Origin: Pseudomonas wadenswilerensis
GTDB taxonomy: Bacteria > Pseudomonadota > Gammaproteobacteria > Pseudomonadales > Pseudomonadaceae
Assembly: GCF_900497695.1 (NCBI RefSeq)
Contig: NZ_UIDD01000003.1
Coordinates: 230,234 to 294,233 of the forward strand
Length of the DNA stretch: 64,000 bases
Direction of reading: 5' to 3'
Each line of letters begins with the position of its first letter. Within the stretch, counting starts at the first letter, position 1. A program made the translations under genes and the position numbers. Shown here piece after piece: positions 43,988-51,712 of this stretch. The notes beneath the pieces are model-generated. The model worked only from the letters and a program-made list of their open reading frames with translations, was not told the DNA's origin and made no database searches.

Positions 43988-44012
43988 AACGGGGCGCCTT
44001 GAGCGCCCCGTT
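43988..44012 (-). terminator. Hairpin terminator of dksA
   Basis: AACGGGGCGC (43988-43997) pairs with GCGCCCCGTT (44003-44012); on the minus strand a T-rich TTTCATTTAT follows. It may be leaky, letting gluQ be read from the dksA promoter. Confidence 0.7.
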
Positions 44013-44021
44013 CTGGTCAGG

Positions 44022-44471
44022 TCAGGCTTTGCCGACCTGTTTTTCCTTGATTTCCGCCAAGGTCTTGCAGTCGTAGCACATGTCGGCGGTCGGGCGCGCT
44101 TCGAGGCGACGCAGGCCGATTTCGACACCGCATTTTTCGCACCAGCCGTATTCTTCATCGACGATCAGTTGCAGCGTCTTGTCGATCTTCTTGATCAGCT
44201 TGCGCTCACGGTCACGGTTGCGCAGTTCCAGGGCGAATTCTTCTTCCTGGCTGGCACGGTCGGCTGGGTCAGGGAAGTTGGCCGCTTCATCCTTCATGTG
44301 GTCAACGGTGTTGTCCACGCTGATCATCAGCTCTTTCTTCCAGCCATTGAGGAGCTTGGTGAAGTGGTCGCGCATGGCTTTGCTCATGTATTCCTCACCC
44401 TTTGTCTCTTTATAGGGTTCGACGCCATGAACAAGAACTGACTGACTTTGTTGCTTTTCTTGGGTGGACAT
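44022..44471 (-). CDS. dksA: RNA polymerase-binding transcription factor DksA
   Basis: DksA sits in the RNA polymerase secondary channel and, with ppGpp, represses rRNA promoters and activates amino-acid genes. From ATG 44471 it is 149 residues. The coiled-coil tip acidic residues lie in DPADRASQEEEF, and the zinc finger is CEKCGVEIG...CYDCK. A 16-residue upstream extension has no ribosome site. Its targets probably include the ribosomal promoters at the right end of this window. Confidence 0.97.
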   Translation of the reverse strand: MSTQEKQQSQSVLVHGVEPYKETKGEEYMSKAMRDHFTKLLNGWKKELMISVDNTVDHMKDEAANFPDPADRASQEEEFALELRNRDRERKLIKKIDKTLQLIVDEEYGWCEKCGVEIGLRRLEARPTADMCYDCKTLAEIKEKQVGKA

Positions 44472-44716
44472 GAATAGACCGCCTCTCACTCTTCTAATCC
44501 ATTGCGCAGGCTGCTCCATCTCCGGCGCCCGCCGGCCCTGCGACTGCGAGCCGCCGAACTTACCAGATCGAATCGGGGTACGCTACTCCCGGTTGTCAAG
44601 GCCGGGACAACTGTGCCAGGCCTTGACGATCTTTGCAGTGGACCACAGCTTTTGCCACACGTTCGACCCAGTGCATGAGTAGAATCATTATTCTAGACCC
44701 TTTTGAGAGAAGGCTA

Positions 44717-45889
44717 ATGGCCCAGCCCTACAGTGCGCGCAGCCGCGCCATCGAACCTTTCCACGTGATGGCCCTGCTGGCCCGCGCCAACGAGCTGCAG
44801 GCGAGCGGCTGCGACGTGATCCATCTGGAAATCGGCGAACCGGATTTCACCACCGCCGCGCCGATCGTCGAGGCCGGCCAGGCCGCACTGGCCCAGGGGC
44901 ACACCCGTTATACCGCCGCCCGCGGGCTGCCGGCGCTGCGTGAGGCGATTGCCGGGTTCTATCAGCAGCGCTACGGGCTGAGCATCGACCCGCAGCGCAT
45001 CCTCATCACTCCGGGTGGTTCCGGCGCCTTGCTGCTGGCCGCAAGCCTGTTGGTCGACCCGGGCAAGCACTGGCTGCTGGCCGACCCGGGTTACCCGTGC
45101 AACCGGCATTTTCTGCGCCTGGTCGAAGGTGCTGCGCAACTGGTGCCGGTGGGGCCAGAGGTGAATTATCAATTGAGCGCCGATCTGGTCGAGCGCTACT
45201 GGGACCAGGACACCGTCGGCGCCCTGGTGGCGTCACCTGCCAACCCGACGGGGACGGTGCTCGATCGCGACCAGCTTGCCGGCCTGTCGGCCGCTACCCG
45301 CGCGCGCAAGGGTCACCTGGTGGTGGACGAGATCTACCACGGCCTGACCTACGGCATGGATGCGCCAAGTGTGCTGGAAGTCGACGACGAGGCGTTCGTC
45401 CTTAATAGTTTTTCCAAGTATTTCGGCATGACCGGTTGGCGCCTGGGTTGGCTGGTGGCGCCACCGGCAGCAGTGGCTGACCTGGAAAAACTCGCGCAAA
45501 ACCTCTACATCAGCGCGCCAAGCATGGCCCAGCATGCAGCGCTGGCGTGCTTCCAGCCAGCTACCCTGGCGATCCTCGAAGAGCGCCGTGCCGAGTTCGC
45601 CCGTCGTCGCGACTTCCTCCTGCCCGCATTGCGCGGGTTGGGTTTCCAGATCGCCGTCGAGCCTCAGGGTGCCTTCTATCTGTATGCCGACATCAGCGCT
45701 TTTGGCGGTGATGCCTTCGCCTTCTGCCGGCACTTCCTCGAAACCGAGCATGTGGCCTTTACCCCGGGCCTGGATTTTGGCCGTCACCAGGCCGGGCACC
45801 ATGTGCGCTTTGCCTACACCCAGAGCTTGCCGCGCTTGCAGGAAGCGGTTGAGCGGATTGCCCGTGGACTGCGGAGCTGGCAAGGCTGA
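44717..45889 (+). CDS. PLP-dependent aminotransferase, class I/II
   Basis: A 390-residue fold-type I aminotransferase from ATG 44717 (GAGAAGG just upstream). PLP-binding marks are [22 protein letters not shown] and the Schiff-base Lys in [16 protein letters not shown]. The substrate is not clear from sequence; family members act on aspartate, tyrosine or alanine. It overlaps sfsA by one base (TGATG), so they are coupled. The palindrome TAGAAT-CATT-ATTCTA at 44680-44695 lies 21 bases upstream of the start. Confidence 0.9.
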   Translation: MAQPYSARSRAIEPFHVMALLARANELQASGCDVIHLEIGEPDFTTAAPIVEAGQAALAQGHTRYTAARGLPALREAIAGFYQQRYGLSIDPQRILITPGGSGALLLAASLLVDPGKHWLLADPGYPCNRHFLRLVEGAAQLVPVGPEVNYQLSADLVERYWDQDTVGALVASPANPTGTVLDRDQLAGLSAATRARKGHLVVDEIYHGLTYGMDAPSVLEVDDEAFVLNSFSKYFGMTGWRLGWLVAPPAAVADLEKLAQNLYISAPSMAQHAALACFQPATLAILEERRAEFARRRDFLLPALRGLGFQIAVEPQGAFYLYADISAFGGDAFAFCRHFLETEHVAFTPGLDFGRHQAGHHVRFAYTQSLPRLQEAVERIARGLRSWQG

Positions 45890-46602
45890 TGCGTTTTTCT
45901 CCAACACTTGAAACCGCACGCTTACTGCGTCGCTACAAGCGCTTCCTGGCCGACATCGAACTGGCCAACGGCGAGCAGATGACCATTCACTGCCCCAACA
46001 CCGGTTCGATGTTCAATTGCATGGTCGAGGGCGGCCAGGTCTGGTTCAGCCGCTCCAACGATCCCAAGCGCAAGCTGCCCGGTACCTGGGAAATCAGCGA
46101 AACGCCGCAAGGGCGCCTGGCCTGTGTCAACACCGGGCGGGCCAACGCCCTGGTAGAAGAGGCCTTGCGTGCCGGCGTCATCAGCGAGCTGGCCGGATTT
46201 ACCGGGCTCAAGCGCGAGGTGGCCTACGGTGAAGAACGCAGCCGGGTGGATTTTCGCCTGGAGTTTGCTGACGGTCCGGCCTATGTCGAGGTCAAGAGCG
46301 TGACCCTGGGCTTTGATGACTCCAGCGTGGCCGCCTTCCCCGATGCGGTGACCCAGCGCGGCGCCAAGCACCTGCGTGAGCTGGCAACCCTGGCACGCCA
46401 GGGTGTGCGCGCGGTGCAGCTATATTGCGTGAACCTCAGCGGTGTCGAAGCCGTACGCCCGGCCGACGAGATCGACAGTGCCTATGCCGAGGCGCTGCGC
46501 GCTGCGGTGGCCGATGGCGTCGAGGTGCTAGCCTACGGCACGCGGATCGATGGCGAACAGGTCTATATCGATCGGCCGTTGCCGGTGTTGCTCAGTCGAT
46601 AA
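45889..46602 (+). CDS. sfsA: Sugar fermentation stimulation protein SfsA
   Basis: SfsA is a conserved protein first found as a multicopy enhancer of maltose use in E. coli; it has a nuclease-like fold and its true role is unsettled. The 237-residue length is normal. Marks are [21 protein letters not shown] near residue 32, [13 protein letters not shown] near residue 135 and [20 protein letters not shown]. Its end overlaps the convergent Rieske gene by eleven bases. Confidence 0.95.
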   Translation: MRFSPTLETARLLRRYKRFLADIELANGEQMTIHCPNTGSMFNCMVEGGQVWFSRSNDPKRKLPGTWEISETPQGRLACVNTGRANALVEEALRAGVISELAGFTGLKREVAYGEERSRVDFRLEFADGPAYVEVKSVTLGFDDSSVAAFPDAVTQRGAKHLRELATLARQGVRAVQLYCVNLSGVEAVRPADEIDSAYAEALRAAVADGVEVLAYGTRIDGEQVYIDRPLPVLLSR

Positions 46603-46909
46603 ACCAGATGCCCTGGCTGTCTTCGCGGCAGTCCAGGGCAGTCAGTTGCTCGCCCTCGCAGGGGCCCGCCACGCATTCGCCGGACTCGATCAGAAACAGC
46701 GCGCCGTGGCGCCCGCAGGCGATCAGGCTGGCGCTGCTGTCGAGAAAGGCGTCAGGCTCCCAGTTCAACGGGATCCCGCGATGGGGGCAGTAATTGCGGT
46801 ACAGGTAGACCGTGCCTGCGCGCCGAACCGCGAAAATCCCGAGGTCATCGACACTGAAGCCTCGGCTCTGGCCTTCGCCCAGGTGTTCGGAACGACAAAG
46901 AAAATGCAT
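46592..46909 (-). CDS. Rieske [2Fe-2S] ferredoxin-like protein
   Basis: A 105-residue soluble protein that is a single Rieske domain. Cluster ligands are the Cys and His of [12 protein letters not shown] and of [11 protein letters not shown], the CxH...CxxH pattern of the family. It has no membrane segment or signal peptide. It converges on sfsA and its partner reductase or oxygenase is not adjacent. The Fur-controlled hmu promoter begins 32 bases from its 5' end, divergently. Function unassigned. Confidence 0.9.
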   Translation of the reverse strand: MHFLCRSEHLGEGQSRGFSVDDLGIFAVRRAGTVYLYRNYCPHRGIPLNWEPDAFLDSSASLIACGRHGALFLIESGECVAGPCEGEQLTALDCREDSQGIWFID

Positions 46910-46940
46910 GGTGAGGGTTACTCGAAGTCACAGTGACGGC

Positions 46941-46968
46941 TTGACGTGCAAATGCAAATAATTATCAA
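46941..46968 (+). promoter_or_regulatory. Promoter of hmuTUV with overlapping Fur box
   Basis: TTGACG (46941-46946) and TATCAA (46963-46968) are 16 bases apart. The intervening AAATGCAAATAATTATC (46950-46966) matches the last 17 bases of the Fur consensus at 13 positions. This predicts repression in iron-replete cells. Confidence 0.75.
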
Positions 46969-47062
46969 ATTGCCTGCATCAGCCGTATCGGACGCTTTAT
47001 ACCGTGCGTCCCCGGCATTATCCACCCGGATTGCCGCTCCTCCTCATTCAAGGAAGCCTGTT

Positions 47063-47929
47063 ATGCGCCCACGTGCCCGCCTGATCGCCCTATGTGCCGG
47101 TCTTGTGTTCAACACCTTGGCCCAGGCCGACACGTTGCCGCAGCGCTGGGTCAGCGCCGGTGGGGCACTGAGCGAGTGGGTGGCGGCGCTGGGCGGCGAG
47201 CAGAAGCTGGTCGGGGTCGATACCACCAGCCAGCATCCGCAATCGCTCAAGGCGTTGCCGAGTATCGGTTATCAGCGCCAGCTGTCCGCCGAAGGGGTGC
47301 TGAGCCTGCGTCCGGATGTGCTGGTGGGCACCGAAGAAATGGGCCCGCCGCCGGTGCTCGCGCAAATCCGCGGGGCCGGGGTCAAGGTCGAACTGCTTTC
47401 GAGCAAGGCCGACCTTGGCGCAGTCGAAACCAATCTGCAGCAGCTGGGCCGCTTGCTCGGCAATGAGCAACAAGCCCAGCAACTGTTCGCCGAGTACCGT
47501 CAGCAACTCGATGCCCTGCAGGGCAAGATCAAGCAACTGCAAAACAGCCAAGCCGCCCCGGGCGTGATCCTGCTGGTCGGCCATGCCGGCTCCAAACCAA
47601 TGATTGCCGGCAAAGGCACTGCCGGCGACTGGTTGCTCAAGCAGGCCGGTGCGCGCAACCTGGCTGACAACGAAGGCTACAAGAACTTCTCCGTAGAGGC
47701 CTTGGCGGCCCTCGATCCCGATGTGCTGGTATTCGCCGACCGTAGTCTGAGCGGTGACCAGGCCTTGCAGGCATTGCTCAAGGAAAACCCCGCCCTGAAT
47801 GCTTCGCGTGCCGCACGTAACAAGCGCATGATCGAGCTGGACCCGACCCTGCTGGTTGGTGGTCTCGGTCCGCGTCTGCCGTCTACCTTGCAGAGCCTTT
47901 CCCAAGCCTTCTACCCGACCGCGCAATGA
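47063..47929 (+). CDS. hmuT: Haem ABC transporter, periplasmic binding protein
   Basis: HmuT/PhuT carries haem from the outer-membrane receptor to the inner-membrane transporter. From ATG 47063 (AGGAAG six bases before it) it is 288 residues with a signal peptide (LIALCAGLVFNTLAQA). The binding-protein fold shows GVDTTSQHPQSLKALPSIG, SLRPDVLVGTEEMGPP and TAGDWLLKQAGARNLAD. It overlaps hmuU as ATGA. The longer in-frame start at 46946 lies inside the promoter and is rejected. No TonB receptor is in the window. Confidence 0.94.
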   Translation: MRPRARLIALCAGLVFNTLAQADTLPQRWVSAGGALSEWVAALGGEQKLVGVDTTSQHPQSLKALPSIGYQRQLSAEGVLSLRPDVLVGTEEMGPPPVLAQIRGAGVKVELLSSKADLGAVETNLQQLGRLLGNEQQAQQLFAEYRQQLDALQGKIKQLQNSQAAPGVILLVGHAGSKPMIAGKGTAGDWLLKQAGARNLADNEGYKNFSVEALAALDPDVLVFADRSLSGDQALQALLKENPALNASRAARNKRMIELDPTLLVGGLGPRLPSTLQSLSQAFYPTAQ

Positions 47930-48963
47930 ACCGGCTGGTCAAACCGCGCACGCTGTTCGTCACCCTGACGCTGCTGTGCCTGCTGGCGATCTGGTTGTCG
48001 CTGGCGCTGGGGCCGGTCAGCCTGCCACTGATCGATACCCTGCGCGCCGGCGCCCGGCTGATCGGGTTGCCGGTGGCCGGGGAAGGGCTGGAGCAGGCCG
48101 AGCTGATCCTCGGCCAGATTCGTTTGCCGCGGACTTTGCTCGGGCTGACCGTGGGCGCCGTGCTGGCGCTGTCCGGGGTGGCGATGCAGGGGCTGTTTCG
48201 CAACCCGCTGGCCGACCCTGGCCTGGTCGGCGTGTCCGCTGGCGCCGCGCTCGGTGCGGCGGTGGCGATTGTCGGCGGCTCATGGATGGGCGGTATTCCC
48301 GAGGTATTCGCTCCTTATTTGTTATCGCTGTGTGCGTTTCTCGGTGGCCTCGGGGTGACCGCGCTGGTGTACCGCCTGGGCCGACGTGATGGTCAGACCA
48401 ACGTAGCGACCATGCTCCTTGCCGGTATCGCCTTGACCGCCCTGGCCGGCGCGGCCGTGGGGCTGTTCACTTACCTGGCCGATGACGCCACCTTGCGCAC
48501 CCTGACGTTCTGGAACCTGGGCAGCCTCAATGGCGCCAGTTATCTGCGCCTCTGGCCACTGGTGCTGGTCGCCGTGGTGGTCTCACTGTGGCTGCCGCGC
48601 CGGGCTCAGGCCTTGAATGCCTTGTTGCTGGGCGAATCCGAAGCGCGGCACCTGGGCATCGAGGTCGAGAAGCTCAAGCGCGAACTGGTGTTCTGTACCG
48701 CCTTGGGGGTTGGCGCGGCGGTAGCGGCGGCGGGGCTGATCGGCTTTATCGGCCTGGTGGTGCCGCATCTGGTGCGCTTGCTGGCCGGGCCTGATCACCG
48801 CGTGCTGTTACCGGCCTCGCTGTTGGCTGGCGCTTCGCTGTTGCTGTTCGCCGACCTGATCGCCCGTTTGGCGCTGGCGCCTGCGGAGCTGCCGATCGGT
48901 ATCGTCACCGCGTTCATTGGTGCGCCGTTCTTCCTTTATCTGCTGTTGCGAGGGCGTGCCTGA
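47926..48963 (+). CDS. hmuU: Haem ABC transporter permease
   Basis: A FecCD-family permease of 345 residues with about ten transmembrane helices. Family marks are [21 protein letters not shown] near residue 66, [19 protein letters not shown] and the C-terminal [16 protein letters not shown] coupling region that touches the ATPase. It overlaps hmuT by four bases and hmuV by one (TGATG), so the three are translated together. Confidence 0.95.
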   Translation: MNRLVKPRTLFVTLTLLCLLAIWLSLALGPVSLPLIDTLRAGARLIGLPVAGEGLEQAELILGQIRLPRTLLGLTVGAVLALSGVAMQGLFRNPLADPGLVGVSAGAALGAAVAIVGGSWMGGIPEVFAPYLLSLCAFLGGLGVTALVYRLGRRDGQTNVATMLLAGIALTALAGAAVGLFTYLADDATLRTLTFWNLGSLNGASYLRLWPLVLVAVVVSLWLPRRAQALNALLLGESEARHLGIEVEKLKRELVFCTALGVGAAVAAAGLIGFIGLVVPHLVRLLAGPDHRVLLPASLLAGASLLLFADLIARLALAPAELPIGIVTAFIGAPFFLYLLLRGRA

Positions 48964-49730
48964 TGCTGCGAGTCGAGAACCTGTCCCTGCGCCGTGGCGC
49001 GAACCAGGTCCTGAGCGATATCAGCCTGGCGCTGCAACCCGGCCAGGTACTTGGGGTTCTGGGTCCCAACGGTGCGGGCAAAAGCAGCCTGCTCGGGGTG
49101 ATGTGCGGCGAGCTGAATGCCAGCCAGGGGCGGGTGACCCTGGATGACCGAGGCCTGTCCGACTGGCCAGGCCAGCAGCGCGCCCAGCGCCTGGCGGTGT
49201 TGCCGCAAGTCTCCAGCCTGGGTTTTGCCTTCAAGGTTGAAGAGGTGGTCGGCATGGGCCGTTTGCCGCATAAAACCGGCCTCGAACGTGACCAGCAGAT
49301 CATCGACGCGGCCCTGCAGGCGGCGGATGCCGGCCATCTGGTCGGGCGCAGCTATCTGGCACTCTCCGGTGGCGAGCGTCAGCGCGTGCACCTGGCGCGG
49401 GTGCTGGCGCAGCTGTGGCCAGGGGAGGACGGGCGAATCCTGCTGCTTGACGAGCCGACCTCGATGCTCGACCCGCTGCACCAGCACACCACCTTGCAAG
49501 CGGTCCGCGAGTTCGCTGATCGTGGTGCGGCGGTGATGGTCATCCTCCATGACCTGAACCTGGCGGCGCGCTACTGTGACCGTATCCTGCTGCTCGAACA
49601 GGGCCGCGCCCATGCCCTGGATACCCCGCAGCAGGTGTTGCGCCCCGATTCCCTCAAGGCGGTGTTCGGCATCGATGTGCTGGTACAGCCTCATCCCGAG
49701 CGGGGGCACCCGCTGATCATCGCCCGTTAG
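48963..49730 (+). CDS. hmuV: Haem ABC transporter ATP-binding protein
   Basis: The 255-residue ATPase powers HmuU. Walker A is [10 protein letters not shown], the signature is [15 protein letters not shown] and Walker B is [12 protein letters not shown]. The rest resembles HmuV/PhuV rather than siderophore ATPases, and the operon context (hmuT, hmuU) supports haem. The ChaN-like lipoprotein gene follows after twelve bases. Confidence 0.95.
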   Translation: MLRVENLSLRRGANQVLSDISLALQPGQVLGVLGPNGAGKSSLLGVMCGELNASQGRVTLDDRGLSDWPGQQRAQRLAVLPQVSSLGFAFKVEEVVGMGRLPHKTGLERDQQIIDAALQAADAGHLVGRSYLALSGGERQRVHLARVLAQLWPGEDGRILLLDEPTSMLDPLHQHTTLQAVREFADRGAAVMVILHDLNLAARYCDRILLLEQGRAHALDTPQQVLRPDSLKAVFGIDVLVQPHPERGHPLIIAR

Positions 49731-49742
49731 GAGAACTGCCCC

Positions 49743-50642
49743 ATGCGTCGTCCCCGGTTGCCCGCGTTATTGCTGTTGCTGGTCTGGGGGCTCGCCGGCT
49801 GCCAGTCCCGAGCCGAGGCACCGCCTTTGCCAGCCTGGCAAAGCCCCGAAGGCCGTGAGCATGCCGAGCTTGGGCACATCCGTGAACTGAGCAGCGGCCG
49901 GCTGCTGACGCCCGCGCAACTGCTGGAGCGGCTCGCGCAGGCTCAACGGCTGCTGGTTGGCGAGAAACACGACAACCCCGATCACCATGCCCTGCAGCTC
50001 TGGCTGCTGCGCGCACTGGACGCGCAACGGCCGCAGGGCAGCCTGCTGCTGGAGATGCTGCAGCCGGTGCAGCAAGGCCAGGTCGATGCACTGAAACAGC
50101 AGCAAACACGCCCGCAGGACCTGCCCAAGGCGCTGGGCTGGCAGGATGGCTGGGATTGGGCCTTGTACGGGCCGATTGTCCATGAAGCCCTGGGGCAACC
50201 GTACTCGTTACTGGCCGCCAACCTCGACCACGACGAAGTGCGCAGGATCTATCGCCAGCCGCCAGCGTTGAAGGGGCCGCGCTCGGCAGCAGCCAAGGTA
50301 CAAGCCGTGCTGCTGGAGCAAGTCAGGGAATCCCATTGCGGCCTGCTGCCCGAAAGCCAGTTGCCGGCCATGCTGGCGGTTCAGCAACAGCGCGACCGAC
50401 GCATCGCCGAGCGCCTGCTGGCCGCACCACAACCGGCGCTGCTGTTGGCCGGCGGTTATCACGTGCGCAAGGACATCGGCGTGCCCTTGCACCTTGCCGA
50501 TCTGGGTGCTGAAGGCACCACGCAGGTACTGATGCTCGCTGAGGTGGGGCAGGTGGTTGATGCGCAAATGGCCGATTATGTCTGGTACACCCCGGCTTTG
50601 CCGGAGCAGGACTACTGCGCGCAGATGCGCAAAGGCGGGTAG
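49743..50642 (+). CDS. ChaN-family haem-binding lipoprotein
   Basis: A 299-residue lipoprotein: LLLLLVWGLAGC at residues 9-20 is a signal with lipobox LAGC, and the mature protein starts at Cys20. The body has the ChaN/DUF399 (Tiki/EreA superfamily) marks LLVGEKHDNPDHHALQLWLL, LLLEML and LLLAGGYHVRKDIGVPLHL. ChaN of Campylobacter binds haem. It lies in the hmuTUV operon, so a role in haem delivery at the membrane is likely. A terminator hairpin for the opposite strand lies just past its end. Confidence 0.88.
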   Translation: MRRPRLPALLLLLVWGLAGCQSRAEAPPLPAWQSPEGREHAELGHIRELSSGRLLTPAQLLERLAQAQRLLVGEKHDNPDHHALQLWLLRALDAQRPQGSLLLEMLQPVQQGQVDALKQQQTRPQDLPKALGWQDGWDWALYGPIVHEALGQPYSLLAANLDHDEVRRIYRQPPALKGPRSAAAKVQAVLLEQVRESHCGLLPESQLPAMLAVQQQRDRRIAERLLAAPQPALLLAGGYHVRKDIGVPLHLADLGAEGTTQVLMLAEVGQVVDAQMADYVWYTPALPEQDYCAQMRKGG

Positions 50643-50653
50643 AAACCCCAGGC

Positions 50654-50767
50654 AAAAAAAGACCCGGCAAAGTGCCGGGTCAATAACCGTGATTAGCCTG
50701 ATGAGGAGATAATCTGAGAGTCCGAACCAGGGGCTTTCAGGTTACCCAACCAGTCTCGCGACCAGTT
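50654..50767 (-). ncRNA. prrF: PrrF iron-responsive small RNA
   Basis: PrrF RNAs are made in low iron and repress mRNAs of iron-containing enzymes. On the minus strand the predicted RNA starts AACTGGTCGCGAGACTGG and contains the conserved pairing core (GGACTCTCAGATTATCTC, then CTCATCAGGCTAATCACGG). It ends in a hairpin GACCCGGCA-CTT-TGCCGGGTC (50661-50681) with seven U (50654-50660). It is about 114 nt. A strong Fur-box promoter lies directly upstream. Only one copy is in the window; P. putida has two at separate loci and P. aeruginosa two in tandem. I cannot tell which one this is. Confidence 0.95.
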
Positions 50768-50769
50768 GT

Positions 50770-50801
50770 GATAATCATAACGATTCTCATTTCGTAGTCA
50801 A
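50770..50801 (-). promoter_or_regulatory. prrF promoter with Fur box
   Basis: On the minus strand TTGACT (50796-50801), a 16-base spacer and TATGAT (50774-50779) form a good sigma-70 promoter whose start falls near 50767. GATAATCATAACGATTCTC (50770-50788, read on plus) matches the 19-base Fur consensus at 15 positions and covers the -10 region. Confidence 0.9.
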
Positions 50802-50811
50802 GCGTCCTGAC

Positions 50812-51096
50812 TCAATATTCCCGATTATTTTTCTGTACGGCAGTTTTGCCGTCGAGTTGCTGGTTCAGGGCTTCCTTGCGCTCGGCCGGAATATCGTTCC
50901 AGTGCACGTCGAGCAAGGCGCCTTCAATTGCGTAGAGCAGCACCTTCGAAGCCCTGAAGCCGCGGCTGCGCACGGCCTTGTAGGCAGTCACCGCACCCAG
51001 TCGGCGTAAATCCGAAGCACTGTGGATGCCGACCGCATGCAGCCACTGCGCAGAAGTCTTGCCAAGATTTTTCAGATGCTGGAGTTCATCGTTCAT
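50812..51096 (-). CDS. TfoX/Sxy C-terminal domain protein
   Basis: A 94-residue protein equal to only the C-terminal domain of the competence regulator TfoX/Sxy: LQHLKNLGKTSAQWLHAVGIHSASDLRRLGAV is a helix-hairpin-helix-like start, followed by AYKAVRSRGFRASKVLLYAIEGA. The N-terminal half of TfoX is absent, which is usual for stand-alone pseudomonad copies. ATG 51096 has AGGAGG close by; a TTG precedes it. It ends 11 bases before the prrF -35 element, so read-through could enter prrF. Confidence 0.85.
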   Translation of the reverse strand: MNDELQHLKNLGKTSAQWLHAVGIHSASDLRRLGAVTAYKAVRSRGFRASKVLLYAIEGALLDVHWNDIPAERKEALNQQLDGKTAVQKNNREY

Positions 51097-51263
51097 CAAG
51101 CCTCCTTGCGACGGCTGAACGGGTCTTGATTAAGGAATCGCGGCAGGTCAATGAGGAGTGTAGCGGCACTTGGAAAATACGCGGCGTTTTGCCATCCATG
51201 TGCCGACGGGTAGCCGAAAGCTGCCCGCCAGGCCACAGCCGGCGGGCGTTTCACTCGTTGCTG

Positions 51264-51608
51264 TCAGCGTGTGCGGTAACGCAGGCGGGTGCCGAAATTG
51301 ACCGACATCAGGATCTCGTCGGCGCTCAGTTCGCTGGGGAAGTAGGTGCCGGAAATCTGCGCATGGGCAAGGCTGGCGCCTTCCAGGCCGTTGTAGCGCA
51401 GGTCCAGGCCGCGCAGGTCGGAGGCGCGGAAGTAGGCATCGGTGAAGTCGATGCCGCTGGTGTCCAGTTCACGCAGGTCGAGTCCGCGGAAATCACCGCC
51501 ACGAAAGTCGACGGCGCCGTCCTTGGGTTTCTCGCGATTGAAGCTGGCGATCTGTTCGTCATGCACCAACGCATATAGCGCGCTGTCCAGTTGCCGTGGC
51601 TGATTCAT
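51264..51608 (-). CDS. Short pentapeptide-repeat protein
   Basis: A 114-residue cytosolic protein. From about residue 33 it has repeats of the A(D/N)Lxx type: VDFRGGDFRGLDLRELDTSG, then FTDAYFRASDLRGLDLRYNG, then GASLAHAQISGTYF. These form a right-handed beta-helix in the family. Larger members mimic DNA and protect gyrase; this one is short and its target is unknown. AGGAGG eight bases before ATG 51608 fixes the start. A GC stem at 51223-51247 follows the gene. Confidence 0.82.
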   Translation of the reverse strand: MNQPRQLDSALYALVHDEQIASFNREKPKDGAVDFRGGDFRGLDLRELDTSGIDFTDAYFRASDLRGLDLRYNGLEGASLAHAQISGTYFPSELSADEILMSVNFGTRLRYRTR

Positions 51609-51677
51609 GAGGCGCCTCCTTGTTTGCCCTGATGGTGACACTATAGGGCCATCATTGCGGAGGCGCCCGGAATCAAG

Positions 51678-51700
51678 CGTGAAGTGTCGACTACTTCACG
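51678..51700 (-). other. Hairpin after the kinase/P-loop fusion gene
   Basis: CGTGAAGT (51678-51685) pairs with ACTTCACG (51693-51700) across a GTCGACT loop, 13 bases beyond the stop of the minus-strand gene. No T-run follows, so termination is uncertain. Confidence 0.5.
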
Positions 51701-51712
51701 TCCCGGGAGGCT

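Noticed and set aside
46946..47062. 39-residue N-terminal extension of hmuT
   Set aside because: It lies in the Fur-box promoter; the signal peptide and AGGAAG support ATG 47063.
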